A DNA stretch of 64,000 nucleotides from Anaerolineae bacterium (GCA_023382535.1 JAHDWA010000012.1:157849-221848); one strand, 5' to 3'. Positions 17,521-26,885 are shown, counted from the first letter of the stretch. Made by a program: numbers and translations. The notes: generated from the sequence alone by a model not told the origin.

Positions 17521-18312
17521 ATGACAAAACTACTACAAGATCGGATTGCCCTCGTTACCGGCGGAGCGCAGGGGTTGGGCCAGGCGCTTTGCCAGCGTTT
17601 GGCCGCTGAAGGCTGCCATGTGGTTGTGGCGGATCTGAACGGGGAAGCGGTTATCGCTACAGCGGCCGAAATTGCCACTGTGACAGACCGGCAAACCATG
17701 GGTGTTAAGGTAGATGTGACCGACGAGGCCCAAGTTGAAACCATGGTCGCCCAAATTCTGGCCAAGTTCGGACGCCTGGATATTGCCGTGTCTAACGCCG
17801 GGATTCTCATTGCCGAAGAAATCACCGAATTTCCGGCGGAAAAGTGGCGGGCGGTGATGAACGTTAATTTATTCGGCTATTTCCTGATCGCCAAACATGT
17901 CGCCCGGCCGATGAAGGCCCAAAAAAGCGGGGCAATTATTCAAATCAACTCCAAATCGGGTAAAAAGGGGAGTTTCAAAAATTCGGCTTACGCCGCCAGC
18001 AAATTTGGCGGTATCGGCCTGACCCAGAGTATTGCCCTGGATCTGGCCGAGTTTGGGGTGCGGGTTAATGCCGTCTGCCCCGGCAATTTGCTCGACTCGC
18101 CGCTGTGGGTAAACTCTCTGTACAGTCAATATGCCAAAAAATGGGGTATTACTGAAGCCGAGGTGCGCCAGAAATACATTGACCAGGTGCCGATGAAACG
18201 CGGCTGTACCTATGAAGATGTCTGTAATGTGGTTGTCTTCCTGGCCTCCGACCAGTCCAGCTACATGACCGGCCAGGCGATCAATGTCACCGGTGGCCAG
18301 GAAATGCGCTAA
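17521..18312 (+). CDS. srlD: Sorbitol-6-phosphate 2-dehydrogenase-like SDR
   Basis: Short-chain dehydrogenase, 263 residues, oxidising D-glucitol 6-phosphate to fructose 6-phosphate with NAD. Seen: cofactor loop TGGAQGLG (about 14-21), NAG (about 87-89), catalytic SKSGKKGSFKNSAYAASK with Tyr and Lys spaced by three, and the C-terminal GQAINVTGGQEMR. The stretch NSAYAASKFGGIGLTQSIAL and VPMKRGCTYEDVCNVVVFLAS match E. coli SrlD closely rather than generic FabG-like SDRs, which is why the symbol is given. It sits between two paralogous long MDR dehydrogenases, so the three probably interconvert ketose and alditol phosphates. The exact substrate is not proven. Confidence 0.82.
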   Translation: MTKLLQDRIALVTGGAQGLGQALCQRLAAEGCHVVVADLNGEAVIATAAEIATVTDRQTMGVKVDVTDEAQVETMVAQILAKFGRLDIAVSNAGILIAEEITEFPAEKWRAVMNVNLFGYFLIAKHVARPMKAQKSGAIIQINSKSGKKGSFKNSAYAASKFGGIGLTQSIALDLAEFGVRVNAVCPGNLLDSPLWVNSLYSQYAKKWGITEAEVRQKYIDQVPMKRGCTYEDVCNVVVFLASDQSSYMTGQAINVTGGQEMR

Positions 18313-18348
18313 CTCGACCGCGGACCACTGCCGTTAACTCAGAGTTCT

Positions 18349-18430
18349 TATGTCATTCGAGTGGAACGAGGAATCCCTCGAATCTGGGCTAAAGAGTGAT
18401 TTTGAGGAAATCTCTTGCTCCCCGGCTCGA
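18349..18430. repeat. Degenerate copy of the GTCATTTCGA inverted-repeat element
   Basis: TGTCATTCGAGTGGAACGAG on the left and a partly complementary arm ending CCCCGGCTCGA on the right. It resembles the better-preserved copy at 59071-59165. It fills most of the 145-bp gap before the second MDR gene. Confidence 0.5.
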
Positions 18431-18457
18431 TAATCTTCACAAAAGGGAATCAAATGT

Positions 18458-20215
18458 ATGGGAGATAAATTAGAACTCTACCGCCGGGCCACGATCCAGA
18501 GCAGCGAGAATCGCTTATGGCCGCTCTATGGCGCCGGTTTTGAAAACCTGGGCCGCAGTGGCCGGCCGATTACGGTAGATATACCCAGCTACGGGCCGGA
18601 CGAACTGTTGGTCCGGCACGACGCCTGCGGTATTTGCTTTTCCGATATCAAAGTTATCAACGCCGGGGAGCAGCATCCGCGTATCTTTCGCGATATGAAA
18701 AAAGAGCCGGTGGTATTGGGTCACGAAGTAACCCTGACCATCGTCGGCGTGGGCGAAAGTCTTACCAGCCAGTACAAAGTTGGGGATCGTTTCATTGTCC
18801 AGGCCGATGTTTATTATGGTGGAATCAATTATGCCTACGGCTATATGATCCAGGGCGGCATGTCCCAGTACAGTGTCATTGGCGAGCGGGTGCTGCACGG
18901 CGACGAGGGCAATTACCTTATCCCGGTGCAGCCGCAGACCGGTTATGCCGAAAGCGCCCTGGTTGAGCCATGGGCCTGTGTGGTGGCCACTTATAACCAG
19001 ACTTATCGGACCGGGTTGAAGCCGGGCGGCGTCACCTGGATCATCGGCACGCCGCAGGCCAGGGAAGATTACTTTTTCAGCGCCGGCCTGGACGAGGCGA
19101 ACCACCCGGCCCGGTTGGTCATGAGCAACGTACCGCCCGTTTTTGCCGACCGGCTGCGCGAGCAGGCGGCCCGGCTGTCCATCGAAGTGGTGGAGCTGCC
19201 GCTGGAACGGCAAAAGAGTTACGATGAGCGGCTGCGCCACGAAGCTGAGGTGATACATTTTGATCCACTGCCGCCCGGTTTTGACGACATCATTATCCTC
19301 GGCCCCGACCCCGATATCATCGAGGCGGTCAGCCCGCACCTGGCCCACTTTGGTATTGTCGCTATCATGGCCGACACGCCGCTGCCCCGGCCGGTGCAGG
19401 TGGATATTGGCCAGGTTCACTATCACCGCTCGCTTTATATCGGCGGTTCCGGCCCCGATATTGCCCAGGTCTATCGCCGCCAGCCCGTCCGGGCCCACTT
19501 AAAAGCGGGCGGCAAAACCTGGCTGGTTGGCGCCGGAGGACCGATGGGTCACATGCACGTCCAGTGGGCGCTGCAATTGGACCGGCCGCCGGCGGCTCTG
19601 CTCTGCACAGCCCTCACCTGGCACCGCCTGCAAACCATCGAAAGTGAATTTTGGGCCAGAGCCAGGACCGAGAATGTAAATTTCACCTGTCTCAGCGCCG
19701 ACGATGGAGCTTACCGGGAGCGACTGTCCGAGATAGCTGGAGACGGCTTTGACGACATTATTGTTCTGGCCCCCTCCGCTGAGGCTGTGGCGGATGCTGC
19801 CGCCTACCTGGCCCCAGGCGGGGTCATGAATGTCTTTGCCGGCCTCAAGCGGGGCACGATGGTCACGCTTGATTTAAATTTAGTTTGCCAGCGCGATATT
19901 CGCGTTATCGGTCATTCCGGTTCAACCATTCCCGATATGCGTTTGATGCTGGAACATGTAGAAAGCGGCCGGTTATCGCCCAATCACACGGTGGCGGCAG
20001 TGGGTTCGCTTGAAGCGGCGCGAGCCGGGTATGAGGCGGTACGACAGGCCACCTTTCCGGGGAAAGTCGTTATTTTTCCCCATATCAAAGAATTTCCGTT
20101 GACTCCTTTAACCCGGTTGAATGACAGCCTGCCCACCGTTTATGCTAAATTGAATAAAGGCCGGGAATGGACCCTTGAGGCGGAGCAGGAATTTTTACGG
20201 TTGATGTTGCCCTGA
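18458..20215 (+). CDS. Long MDR zinc-type dehydrogenase, paralogue of 15726-17450
   Basis: 585 residues with the same architecture as its paralogue: GroES-like catalytic part with CGICFSDIK and GHEV, no structural-zinc cysteines, a first Rossmann-like unit with a degenerate loop (VTWIIGTPQARED), then a second with KTWLVGAGGPMGHMH. Both end in a similar tail (FPHIKEFPLT, then LPTVYAKLNKGREWTLEAE). The main difference is an insertion of about ten residues (SYDERLRHEAEVIHFDP) near residue 250. Strong conservation around the active site but divergence in the middle suggests a related but not identical substrate, or a heteromeric enzyme. Function by context only: sugar or sugar-phosphate oxidoreductase. 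Confidence 0.8.
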   Translation: MGDKLELYRRATIQSSENRLWPLYGAGFENLGRSGRPITVDIPSYGPDELLVRHDACGICFSDIKVINAGEQHPRIFRDMKKEPVVLGHEVTLTIVGVGESLTSQYKVGDRFIVQADVYYGGINYAYGYMIQGGMSQYSVIGERVLHGDEGNYLIPVQPQTGYAESALVEPWACVVATYNQTYRTGLKPGGVTWIIGTPQAREDYFFSAGLDEANHPARLVMSNVPPVFADRLREQAARLSIEVVELPLERQKSYDERLRHEAEVIHFDPLPPGFDDIIILGPDPDIIEAVSPHLAHFGIVAIMADTPLPRPVQVDIGQVHYHRSLYIGGSGPDIAQVYRRQPVRAHLKAGGKTWLVGAGGPMGHMHVQWALQLDRPPAALLCTALTWHRLQTIESEFWARARTENVNFTCLSADDGAYRERLSEIAGDGFDDIIVLAPSAEAVADAAAYLAPGGVMNVFAGLKRGTMVTLDLNLVCQRDIRVIGHSGSTIPDMRLMLEHVESGRLSPNHTVAAVGSLEAARAGYEAVRQATFPGKVVIFPHIKEFPLTPLTRLNDSLPTVYAKLNKGREWTLEAEQEFLRLMLP

Positions 20216-20331
20216 CATCCCATGACCACTGGAACGATCACTGATGGTGGGGTTGATGGTCATCAGCAATAGCAATTTTTAATTTGGTAAGTTTTTAAGG
20301 CTTGAATGACTTCAACCTGAATACTAAATTC

Positions 20332-20360
20332 TTGACAAGGTAAAACTTTTGTGTTATCTT
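20332..20360 (+). promoter_or_regulatory. Promoter of the LacI-led operon
   Basis: TTGACA (20332-20337), 17-base spacer, TATCTT (20355-20360). The predicted start point falls inside the palindromic operator that begins at 20361, so bound repressor would block initiation directly. The remainder of the 240-bp gap upstream shows only a weak ATGACC/GGTCAT dyad. Confidence 0.8.
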
Positions 20361-20392
20361 TTGCGCAACCGCTTACGTAAGCGGTTGCGCAA
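20361..20392. promoter_or_regulatory. LacI-family operator, perfect 32-bp palindrome
   Basis: Both 16-base arms match exactly (TTGCGCAACCGCTTAC and its complement). The core AACCGCTTACGTAAGCGGTT contains the central CG and the spaced half-sites typical of LacI/PurR-family operators. It follows the -10 box immediately and lies 63 bases before the LacI gene, indicating autoregulation of the whole 20-35 kb operon. Confidence 0.85.
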
Positions 20393-20455
20393 CATTAACC
20401 GGCGTCCTCCAGCTATTAAACGTTTAAGAAAATACTACAAGGATGTAGTCTCTCC

Positions 20456-21559
20456 ATGGCTAGAGTAAATATTCGAGATGTAGCCGACCGGGCCGGAGTT
20501 TCCACAGCCACCGTCTCGCATGTTATCAATCAAACCCGTTTTGTCCGCGAAGAAACACGACGAAAAGTGTTGGAAGCGGTTGAAGCCCTCAATTACCATC
20601 CCAGCACCATTGCCCGTGGGCTGGCCACAAATACCACTCAAACAATTGGCCTGATAATCTCAGACATCACGAACCCCTTTTTTACGGCGGTGGCTCGTGG
20701 TGTTGAGGATGAATTTAACCAGTTCGGCTACCACACCATCTTCTGCAACACTGACGAAGACCCCGCCCGCGAGGATGAATACCTCCGCCTGCTTTTTGCC
20801 CACCAAATTGATGGTTTAATTATTGCCCCTACCGGTGTCCATTCAGACCGCCTATTACGGATCGCCGAAGCTGAGATACCGATTGTCCTGTTGGACCGGG
20901 CCGCGCCCGGTATTACGGCTCCCCTGGTTCATGTGGACAACGAAGGAGGTGCTTATCAAGCCACCCGCTATCTCATTGAGTTGGGCCACCGCCGCATCGG
21001 TATTCTCACCGGCATGGAAACCATCTCCACCCTCGGGATGCGGGTCAGCGGCTACCGGCGGGCTTTGCAAGAGGCAGACATCCCGGTTGATGAAGATTTG
21101 ATTATCCGGGCTGATCCTCGCTTTCACAAAAACCAGCTCTATCCAAGCGACTCGCTCCTGTGGGGGTCTATCACCAATTTGCAGATGACGCCGAACGCCT
21201 TTCTGGCGCTGCAAAAATTACTTGATTTGCCGGACCGGCCCACAGCCCTATTTGTAACAAACAACCAAATGACCCTGGGAACGTTGCACGCCTTTAAGGA
21301 GAGAAAACTTCATTGCCCTGAGGATATCTCGCTGGTTAGTTTCGACGACCATGACTGGGCGCCCCTATTTGCGCCGCCCTTAACTGTGGTCCGCCAGCCA
21401 ACTTATCAACTCGGGCAAACGGCCGCCAAGCTGTTGCTGAAAATGATCAACCACCAGGAAGCTGATAATCCTTCTCCCTTACCGGTTGAGTTAATAATCA
21501 GAGAGTCCTGTGCTAAATGGCCAGGATTAGCTCATGCTCCCTTAAAAGTGGCCGCATGA
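20456..21559 (+). CDS. LacI family transcriptional regulator
   Basis: Sugar-responsive repressor, 367 residues. Residues 3-50 are the LacI helix-turn-helix and hinge (NIRDVADRAGVSTATVSHVI, then LNYHPSTIARGLA). Residues about 62-350 are a periplasmic-binding-protein-like effector domain with DITNPFFTAVARGVED, LLDRAAPG, RYLIELGHRRIGILTG and LVSFDDHDWAPLF. The gene lies 63 bp behind a perfect palindromic operator and 35 bp before the ribose-type importer, so it very likely controls itself and the downstream sugar genes. The effector is probably the transported sugar or its ketose. Confidence 0.93.
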   Translation: MARVNIRDVADRAGVSTATVSHVINQTRFVREETRRKVLEAVEALNYHPSTIARGLATNTTQTIGLIISDITNPFFTAVARGVEDEFNQFGYHTIFCNTDEDPAREDEYLRLLFAHQIDGLIIAPTGVHSDRLLRIAEAEIPIVLLDRAAPGITAPLVHVDNEGGAYQATRYLIELGHRRIGILTGMETISTLGMRVSGYRRALQEADIPVDEDLIIRADPRFHKNQLYPSDSLLWGSITNLQMTPNAFLALQKLLDLPDRPTALFVTNNQMTLGTLHAFKERKLHCPEDISLVSFDDHDWAPLFAPPLTVVRQPTYQLGQTAAKLLLKMINHQEADNPSPLPVELIIRESCAKWPGLAHAPLKVAA

Positions 21560-21594
21560 AGGGTGAATTATTTTTGGGAGGTGGAAGATAACCT

Positions 21595-23124
21595 ATGCCT
21601 GAAACCTTGGTTTTGATGGAAGGGATAGAAAAGAGTTTTCCCGGCGTTCATGCGCTCAGTCAATGCCACTTTGATCTCCGTCCTGGCGAAGTCCATGCCC
21701 TGGTCGGTGAAAACGGAGCCGGCAAATCTACGCTGATGAAAGTGCTCACCGGTATCTACCTCAAAGATGCTGGTCACATCTATTATAAGGGCAAGGAAGT
21801 CGAAATTCCTAACCCCAGAGCGGGACTGCACCTGGGCATCAGTATGATCCATCAGGAACTTAACCTGATGCCTCACCTGACGGTGGCCCAGAATATTTTC
21901 ATCGGGCGTGAACCGCGCAAAGGCAATTTTCTGTTGGATGAAAAAGCCATCAACGAAAAGACCCAGCAGTTGCTCGATATGATGCATCTGAAACTGAACC
22001 CGCGCAGCAAGGTGGCGGATCTGACGGTGGCGATGCAGCAGATGGTAGAAATCGCCAAGGCCCTGTCTTTCAATGCCGAGGTGCTGATCATGGATGAGCC
22101 AACAGCGGCGTTAACTGATACTGAAATAGAAGAACTCTTCCGCATTATCCGCCAGCTCCGCGATAAGGGAGTAGGCATTATTCACATCTCCCACCGTCTC
22201 GAAGAACTCAAGCAGATTTCCGACCGGATCACGGTGATGCGCGATGGGCGCTATATTGATACGGTGCAAACTCAGGAGGTCAGCATTGACCGGATCATCA
22301 GCATGATGGTTGGCCGGACAATTTACGAGTCCGCTCCCGAAGTCCCGGAAAATCCCAGCCAGGAAGCGGTGTTGGAGGTAAAAAATCTTAACCGGGGTCA
22401 CGCCATCAAAAATGTCAGCTTTAATCTGAAAAAGGGCGAAATCCTCGGCTTTTCGGGGCTGGTGGGGGCCGGGCGCACCGAAGTGGCGCGGGCTATTTTT
22501 GGCGCGGATAGTGTTGATTCGGGCGAAATTTATGTTGAGGGTCATAGGGTTCGCATTAAGAGTCCGACTGATGCAGTGAAATATGGTATTGGCTATCTTT
22601 CTGAAGACCGGAAGCGTTACGGCCTGGCCTTGGGTTTGGATGTGGAAACCAATATCGTGCTGGCGACCCTGAAAAAGTTCCTGGGATTTCTGGGTTGGGT
22701 GAATCAAGGGGAGACGCGCACGACAGCTGAGCACTTTGTCAGCGCGCTCGCCATCAAAACACCGGGATTGCAGCAGAGAGTCAAGAACCTTTCCGGCGGC
22801 AACCAACAGAAGGTTGTCATTGGCAAGTGGTTAACCCGTAACTGCAACATACTGATCTTTGACGAACCAACGCGCGGGATTGATGTGGGGGCCAAGAGCG
22901 AAATTTACCGGCTGCTCAATGACCTGGCCCAGCAGGGCAAGTCAATCATTATGATTTCTTCGGAACTGCCGGAAATTCTGCGCATGAGCCACCGGATTAT
23001 TGTGATGTGCGAAGGCCGCATTACCGGCGAACTAAGCAGTGCTGAGGCCACCCAGGAAAAAATTATGACCTATGCCACCCAACGTGGTGAGTCCACTCTA
23101 ACTACGGCATTAGGGAGTGCCTAA
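21595..23124 (+). CDS. Sugar ABC importer ATPase, RbsA/MglA type
   Basis: Second duplicated CUT2 ATPase, 509 residues. Domain 1: Walker [10 protein letters not shown], signature [16 protein letters not shown], Walker [11 protein letters not shown]. Domain 2: [46 protein letters not shown] lies before the ATG. The next gene begins two bases after its stop, so the ATPase and permease are cotranscribed and probably coupled. It belongs to a separate system from the importer at 7-13 kb: the permease is single and unfused, and the binding protein is a lipoprotein. Confidence 0.93.
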   Translation: MPETLVLMEGIEKSFPGVHALSQCHFDLRPGEVHALVGENGAGKSTLMKVLTGIYLKDAGHIYYKGKEVEIPNPRAGLHLGISMIHQELNLMPHLTVAQNIFIGREPRKGNFLLDEKAINEKTQQLLDMMHLKLNPRSKVADLTVAMQQMVEIAKALSFNAEVLIMDEPTAALTDTEIEELFRIIRQLRDKGVGIIHISHRLEELKQISDRITVMRDGRYIDTVQTQEVSIDRIISMMVGRTIYESAPEVPENPSQEAVLEVKNLNRGHAIKNVSFNLKKGEILGFSGLVGAGRTEVARAIFGADSVDSGEIYVEGHRVRIKSPTDAVKYGIGYLSEDRKRYGLALGLDVETNIVLATLKKFLGFLGWVNQGETRTTAEHFVSALAIKTPGLQQRVKNLSGGNQQKVVIGKWLTRNCNILIFDEPTRGIDVGAKSEIYRLLNDLAQQGKSIIMISSELPEILRMSHRIIVMCEGRITGELSSAEATQEKIMTYATQRGESTLTTALGSA

Positions 23125-23126
23125 CT

Positions 23127-24104
23127 ATGGAAACTACTGTCGCCCCGAAAAGATCTATGCTTCGCTCGGATGCCATGCAGCGGCTGCTGGCATTTGGAGC
23201 CTTAATTCTCTTGTTCGTTGTGTTTTCGATAGCTTCGCCGTACTTTTTTACTTTTGACAACGTCATTGGCATCTTCCTGGCCACGGCGGTTAATGGGCTG
23301 CTGGCCCTGGGGGTCACATTTGTTATTATTACCGGTGGAATTGACTTGTCTATTGGAACGGTGATGACGCTGGCTTCGGTTATGGCCGGGGTCTTTATCA
23401 CCTTTTGGGGGCTACCGGTGCCCCTGGGCGTGTTGGCCGGGCTAGCTACCGGTGCGCTGTGCGGCTTAACCAATGGGGTGATTATTGCCAAGCTGAATAT
23501 GCCGCCTTTTGTGGCCACACTGGGCATGTTATATGTAGCCAAGGGGCTTTCCCTGGTCATTTCCGGCCTGAAACCCATCTATTTCGATGAAACGCCCGCT
23601 TACCGGACGATTGCCATGGGTTCGATCGTTCCCGGCATTGAGATTCCCAACGCGGTCCTGGTTTTATTCGGCGCTGCCATCATTGCCAGCCTGATTCTCA
23701 CCCAGACGGTTTTGGGCCGCTATACCTTTGCTCTGGGCAGCAATGAGGAGGCGACCCGTCTCTCCGGGGTTAATACCGGCACCTGGAAGATTATCGTCTA
23801 CACGCTCGGTGGTCTGTTTGCGGGCCTGGCCGGCGTTGTTGTTTCGGCTCGCATTAACTCGGCCCAGCCTTCATTGGGTCAAGGCTATGAGCTGGACGCT
23901 ATCGCAGCGGCGGTAATTGGCGGCACCTCTCTGAGCGGCGGTGAGGGCACTATTTTGGGGACGATTATTGGCGCGTTTATCATCAGTACCCTGAATAATG
24001 GGCTGCGTATCTTGTCTGTGCCGCAAGAGTGGCAGATTGTTATTACCGGCGTCATCCTGATCCTGGCGGTGTATCTGGATATCATCCGCCGCCGTCAAAA
24101 ATAA
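23127..24104 (+). CDS. Sugar ABC importer permease, RbsC type
   Basis: Membrane subunit of the ribose-type importer, 325 residues with about nine to ten membrane segments. The cytoplasmic coupling loop FALGSNEEATRLSGVNTGTW (about 203-222) and the family segment VIGGTSLSGGEGTILGTIIG are visible. It lacks the C-terminal FGE extension seen in the permease at 9820 and probably works as a homodimer with the neighbouring ATPase. A 93-bp gap with AT-rich dyads separates it from the binding-protein gene. Confidence 0.92.
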   Translation: METTVAPKRSMLRSDAMQRLLAFGALILLFVVFSIASPYFFTFDNVIGIFLATAVNGLLALGVTFVIITGGIDLSIGTVMTLASVMAGVFITFWGLPVPLGVLAGLATGALCGLTNGVIIAKLNMPPFVATLGMLYVAKGLSLVISGLKPIYFDETPAYRTIAMGSIVPGIEIPNAVLVLFGAAIIASLILTQTVLGRYTFALGSNEEATRLSGVNTGTWKIIVYTLGGLFAGLAGVVVSARINSAQPSLGQGYELDAIAAAVIGGTSLSGGEGTILGTIIGAFIISTLNNGLRILSVPQEWQIVITGVILILAVYLDIIRRRQK

Positions 24105-24197
24105 TTATGGTATTCCACTTTTCCCGATTTGGTTAATCGCTCCATTTGGAGCTTAACAATAAAAAAATTAATTTTTTTAAGAAGAGGAGATTTAGTA

Positions 24198-25190
24198 ATG
24201 AAATCCAAAAAGTTGTTCGTTCTTTTAGGACTGCTGCTTGTGGTAGCGCTGGTCGCCGCCTGTGGCGCTCAACCGGCGGCCGCTCCCGAGCAATCAGCGG
24301 GCGGCGAAAGCGCCGCGGGAGCCAAGCCCTACATTCCGGTGATTTCCAAGGGCTTCCAGCACCAATTCTGGCAAGCGGTTAAGCAGGGTTCGGAGCAGGC
24401 GGCCAAGGACCTTAATGTAGATATTACCTTCGAAGGCCCCGGCAGCGAGTCAGAGGTTGACAAGCAGATTGAAATGCTGCAAACCGCGCTCGATAAGAAA
24501 CCCGCCGCGATTTGCTTTGCCGCGCTCGACAGTAAAGCGGCCGTTCCGCTGTTAGAGAAGGCCAAGGCGGCCAATATCCCGGTGGTCGGTTTTGACTCCG
24601 GCGTAGACAGTGATATTCCTGTCGCTACCGCCGCCACCGACAATATCGCTGCTGCCGCTTATGCTGCCGACAAGATGGCCGAGTTGGTTGGCGAAGGTGA
24701 AGTAGCGATCATTGCCCACGACCAGACCAGCCGCACCGGGATTGACCGGGTTAAAGGTTTCACCGACCAGATTAAAGCAAAATATCCCAACATCACCATT
24801 GTTGACACCCAGTATGGCGCTGGCGACCCCCAAAAGTCTACTGACATCGTTAAGGCCGTTATCGCCGCCCATCCCAACCTCAAAGGTTACTTTGGGGCAA
24901 ACGAAGGCTCGATGAAGGGTGTCATGAACGGCGTCAAAGAGATGGGCAAGGAAGGCCAGATCGTGATGATTGGCTACGACGCCGGCAAGCAGTTGAAGGA
25001 TGAAATCCGCGCCGGGACCGTCGCCGGGGCCATCACCCAGGACCCGGTTGGTATTGGCTACAAGTGTGTGGAAGCCGCAGTCAAAGCCATCAAGGGCGAA
25101 GCGGTGGAGAAAAATATTGACACCGGCTTCAAATGGTATGACAAATCCAACGTCGACTCCGAAGAGATGAAGCCTCTCCTGTACGATTAA
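24198..25190 (+). CDS. Sugar-binding lipoprotein of the ribose-type importer
   Basis: 330 residues from the ATG at 24198, chosen because AGAGGAG lies nine bases upstream and the preceding in-frame residues do not belong to a signal peptide. A lipoprotein signal (MKSKKLFVLLGLLLVVALVAAC) ends in the lipobox VAAC, so the mature protein is lipid-anchored to the outer face of the membrane. A short Ala/Pro/Gln linker leads to a type I periplasmic-binding fold (ISKGFQHQFWQAVKQGSEQA, VVGFDSGVDSD, HDQTSRTGIDRVKGF, ITQDPVGIGYK). It resembles RbsB/ALS-type proteins. The contrast with the two LysM-tethered, non-lipidated binding proteins in this window is notable. Confidence 0.92.
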   Translation: MKSKKLFVLLGLLLVVALVAACGAQPAAAPEQSAGGESAAGAKPYIPVISKGFQHQFWQAVKQGSEQAAKDLNVDITFEGPGSESEVDKQIEMLQTALDKKPAAICFAALDSKAAVPLLEKAKAANIPVVGFDSGVDSDIPVATAATDNIAAAAYAADKMAELVGEGEVAIIAHDQTSRTGIDRVKGFTDQIKAKYPNITIVDTQYGAGDPQKSTDIVKAVIAAHPNLKGYFGANEGSMKGVMNGVKEMGKEGQIVMIGYDAGKQLKDEIRAGTVAGAITQDPVGIGYKCVEAAVKAIKGEAVEKNIDTGFKWYDKSNVDSEEMKPLLYD

Positions 25191-25219
25191 TCAAGAATCG
25201 TCCAAGCATGGGACAAGAG

Positions 25220-25254
25220 AGGGGCTGTCCTACCGAAAAAGGACAGCCCCTTTT
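25220..25254 (+). terminator. Terminator after the ribose-type importer
   Basis: GGGGCTGTCC and GGACAGCCCC form a perfect 10-bp stem with a ten-base loop, followed by TTTT. Downstream genes are likely expressed by partial read-through or an unseen promoter. Confidence 0.85.
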
Positions 25255-25264
25255 GGATGCAACC

Positions 25265-25334
25265 TCCTGACTGATTTTGGATCTGCAATTTTTGTCCACG
25301 CCCGTCAGAAGGCAGCCAAAAACCAAAATCTAAA
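25265..25334. repeat. Degenerate CCAAAATC-type intergenic dyad
   Basis: CTGATTTTGGATCTGCAATTTTT on the left faces CCAAAAACCAAAATCTAAAG on the right. The units resemble the AAAATCY heptamers at 12010. The 3' end runs into the ribosome binding site of the kinase. Confidence 0.4.
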
Positions 25335-25346
25335 GTGGGAGCGCGT

Positions 25347-26885
25347 GTGTCACAAAAGCATTTTATTCTGGCCCACGATCTGGGTACAACCGGCAACAAG
25401 GCTACCCTCTACAATACTGAGGGGCGGTTGGTGAGCAGCGCCTTTGCCGGTTATGGGGTGGAGTATGCTCACTCCGGCTGGGCCGAGCAAAATCCTGAAG
25501 ATTGGTGGCAGGCAGTCTGTATCTCCACCCAAAAGCTCCTCCAACAAGCACGAGTCGGCCCGGCAGATATCGCCTGCCTGGTTTTTAGCGGGCAAATGAT
25601 GGGTTGTGTGCCGCTGGACAAGTCGGCCCGGCCCCTGCGCAACGCCATTATCTGGGCCGACCAGCGCGCCGTAGCCCAGGAACGCTGGCTGAGCGAGCGA
25701 GTCACTCCTGCTGAAATGTACCGGATTACCGGCCACCGCCTTAGCGCCTCCTATACTGTCTGCAAAATTCTCTGGCTGCGTGATCACCAGCCGGATATTT
25801 ATCGAGCCACTTACAAATTTGTCCAGGCCAAGGATGCCCTGGTAGCCCGCCTGACCGGTGAATTTGTAACCGATCACTCCGATGCGTCCAGTACCAACCT
25901 TTATCATTTGGAGGGGGGTGATTGGTCGGGGCGGATTTTGGAAGCGACCCAACTTGGTCCAGACCAGCTACCGGCCCTGCGCCGCTCGATTGACGTGGTC
26001 GGCCAGGTGCGGACCGAGGTGGCTGATGAAGTAGGCCTGGCTCCCGGGACGCCGGTAGTTATGGGAGCAGGCGATGGCCTGTGTGCGGCCGCCGGGGCAG
26101 GTGTCGTCGCCGAAGGTGATGCCTTTAATTATGTTGGCAGTTCTTCATGGATTGCCCTGGCCACCCAAAAGCCTATCTACGACCCGGAATATAAAACTTT
26201 TAGTTTCGCCCATTTAGTGCCCGGTATGTTCAGCCCGTGTGGGACCATGCAGGCCGCGGGTGCTTCCTACCAATGGACTCGCGACCAACTTTGCTCGGCT
26301 GAAACGCAAGCGGCGGCAGCCTTGGGCCTCAGCCCGTATGAATTGATGAATCTCAGCGCCGAGCAGTCGCCGGCGGGAGCCAGGGGTTTATTATTCCTGC
26401 CCTATCTGCTGGGCGAGCGAAGCCCGCGCTGGAATCCACGCGCGCGCGGCGGTTTTGTTGGCTTGACGGTCCGCCACCGCCGGGCGGACATGGTCCGGGC
26501 CACCCTGGAAGGCATCACCCTGAATCTGCGAGTCATTCTCGACGCCTTTACCGGCCAGGGCGCTCATATAGAGGCGATGCGGGTTATTGGCGGCGGGGCG
26601 AGAGGCCGATTTTGGAACAAAATAATGGCCGACGTGTATGGCCTGCCGGTCCATCGCCTGGCGATTTTGGAGGAAGCCACTTCGATGGGTGCGGCGCTGG
26701 CGGGTGGGGTCGGCGTTGGTCTGTACCCGGATTTCTCGATGGCCAAAACGATGAATGAAGTGGTCGAGGTCATTGAGCCTGACCCAACGACCCGGCTGAC
26801 TTATGAGAAGCTCTATCCTATTTTTGAAGCCACTTATCACGCTCTAACCCCTATCTACGACATGCTGGCCGAGGCCGGTATTTGA
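25347..26885 (+). CDS. FGGY-family sugar kinase, xylulokinase-like
   Basis: Phosphorylates a ketose or polyol with ATP in the cytoplasm. About 512 residues with two actin-like lobes: DLGTTGNKATLYN near the start (phosphate 1), GWAEQNPEDWW, IIWADQRA, MGAGDGLCAAAGAG (phosphate 2) and RVIGGGARGRFWNKIMADVYG (adenosine site). The pattern is closest to xylulokinase/autoinducer-2-kinase-like FGGY proteins rather than to RhaB. GTG at 25347 is preferred because GGGAG lies five bases before it; a GTG at 25335 in frame is possible. It is the first metabolic gene after the ribose-type importer, so it may phosphorylate that sugar's ketose. Confidence 0.88.
   Translation: MSQKHFILAHDLGTTGNKATLYNTEGRLVSSAFAGYGVEYAHSGWAEQNPEDWWQAVCISTQKLLQQARVGPADIACLVFSGQMMGCVPLDKSARPLRNAIIWADQRAVAQERWLSERVTPAEMYRITGHRLSASYTVCKILWLRDHQPDIYRATYKFVQAKDALVARLTGEFVTDHSDASSTNLYHLEGGDWSGRILEATQLGPDQLPALRRSIDVVGQVRTEVADEVGLAPGTPVVMGAGDGLCAAAGAGVVAEGDAFNYVGSSSWIALATQKPIYDPEYKTFSFAHLVPGMFSPCGTMQAAGASYQWTRDQLCSAETQAAAALGLSPYELMNLSAEQSPAGARGLLFLPYLLGERSPRWNPRARGGFVGLTVRHRRADMVRATLEGITLNLRVILDAFTGQGAHIEAMRVIGGGARGRFWNKIMADVYGLPVHRLAILEEATSMGAALAGGVGVGLYPDFSMAKTMNEVVEVIEPDPTTRLTYEKLYPIFEATYHALTPIYDMLAEAGI

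Noticed and set aside
20361..20392. Terminator reading of the 32-bp palindrome
   Set aside because: There is no T-run on either side, it directly follows a -10 box, and the core matches LacI-family operators.
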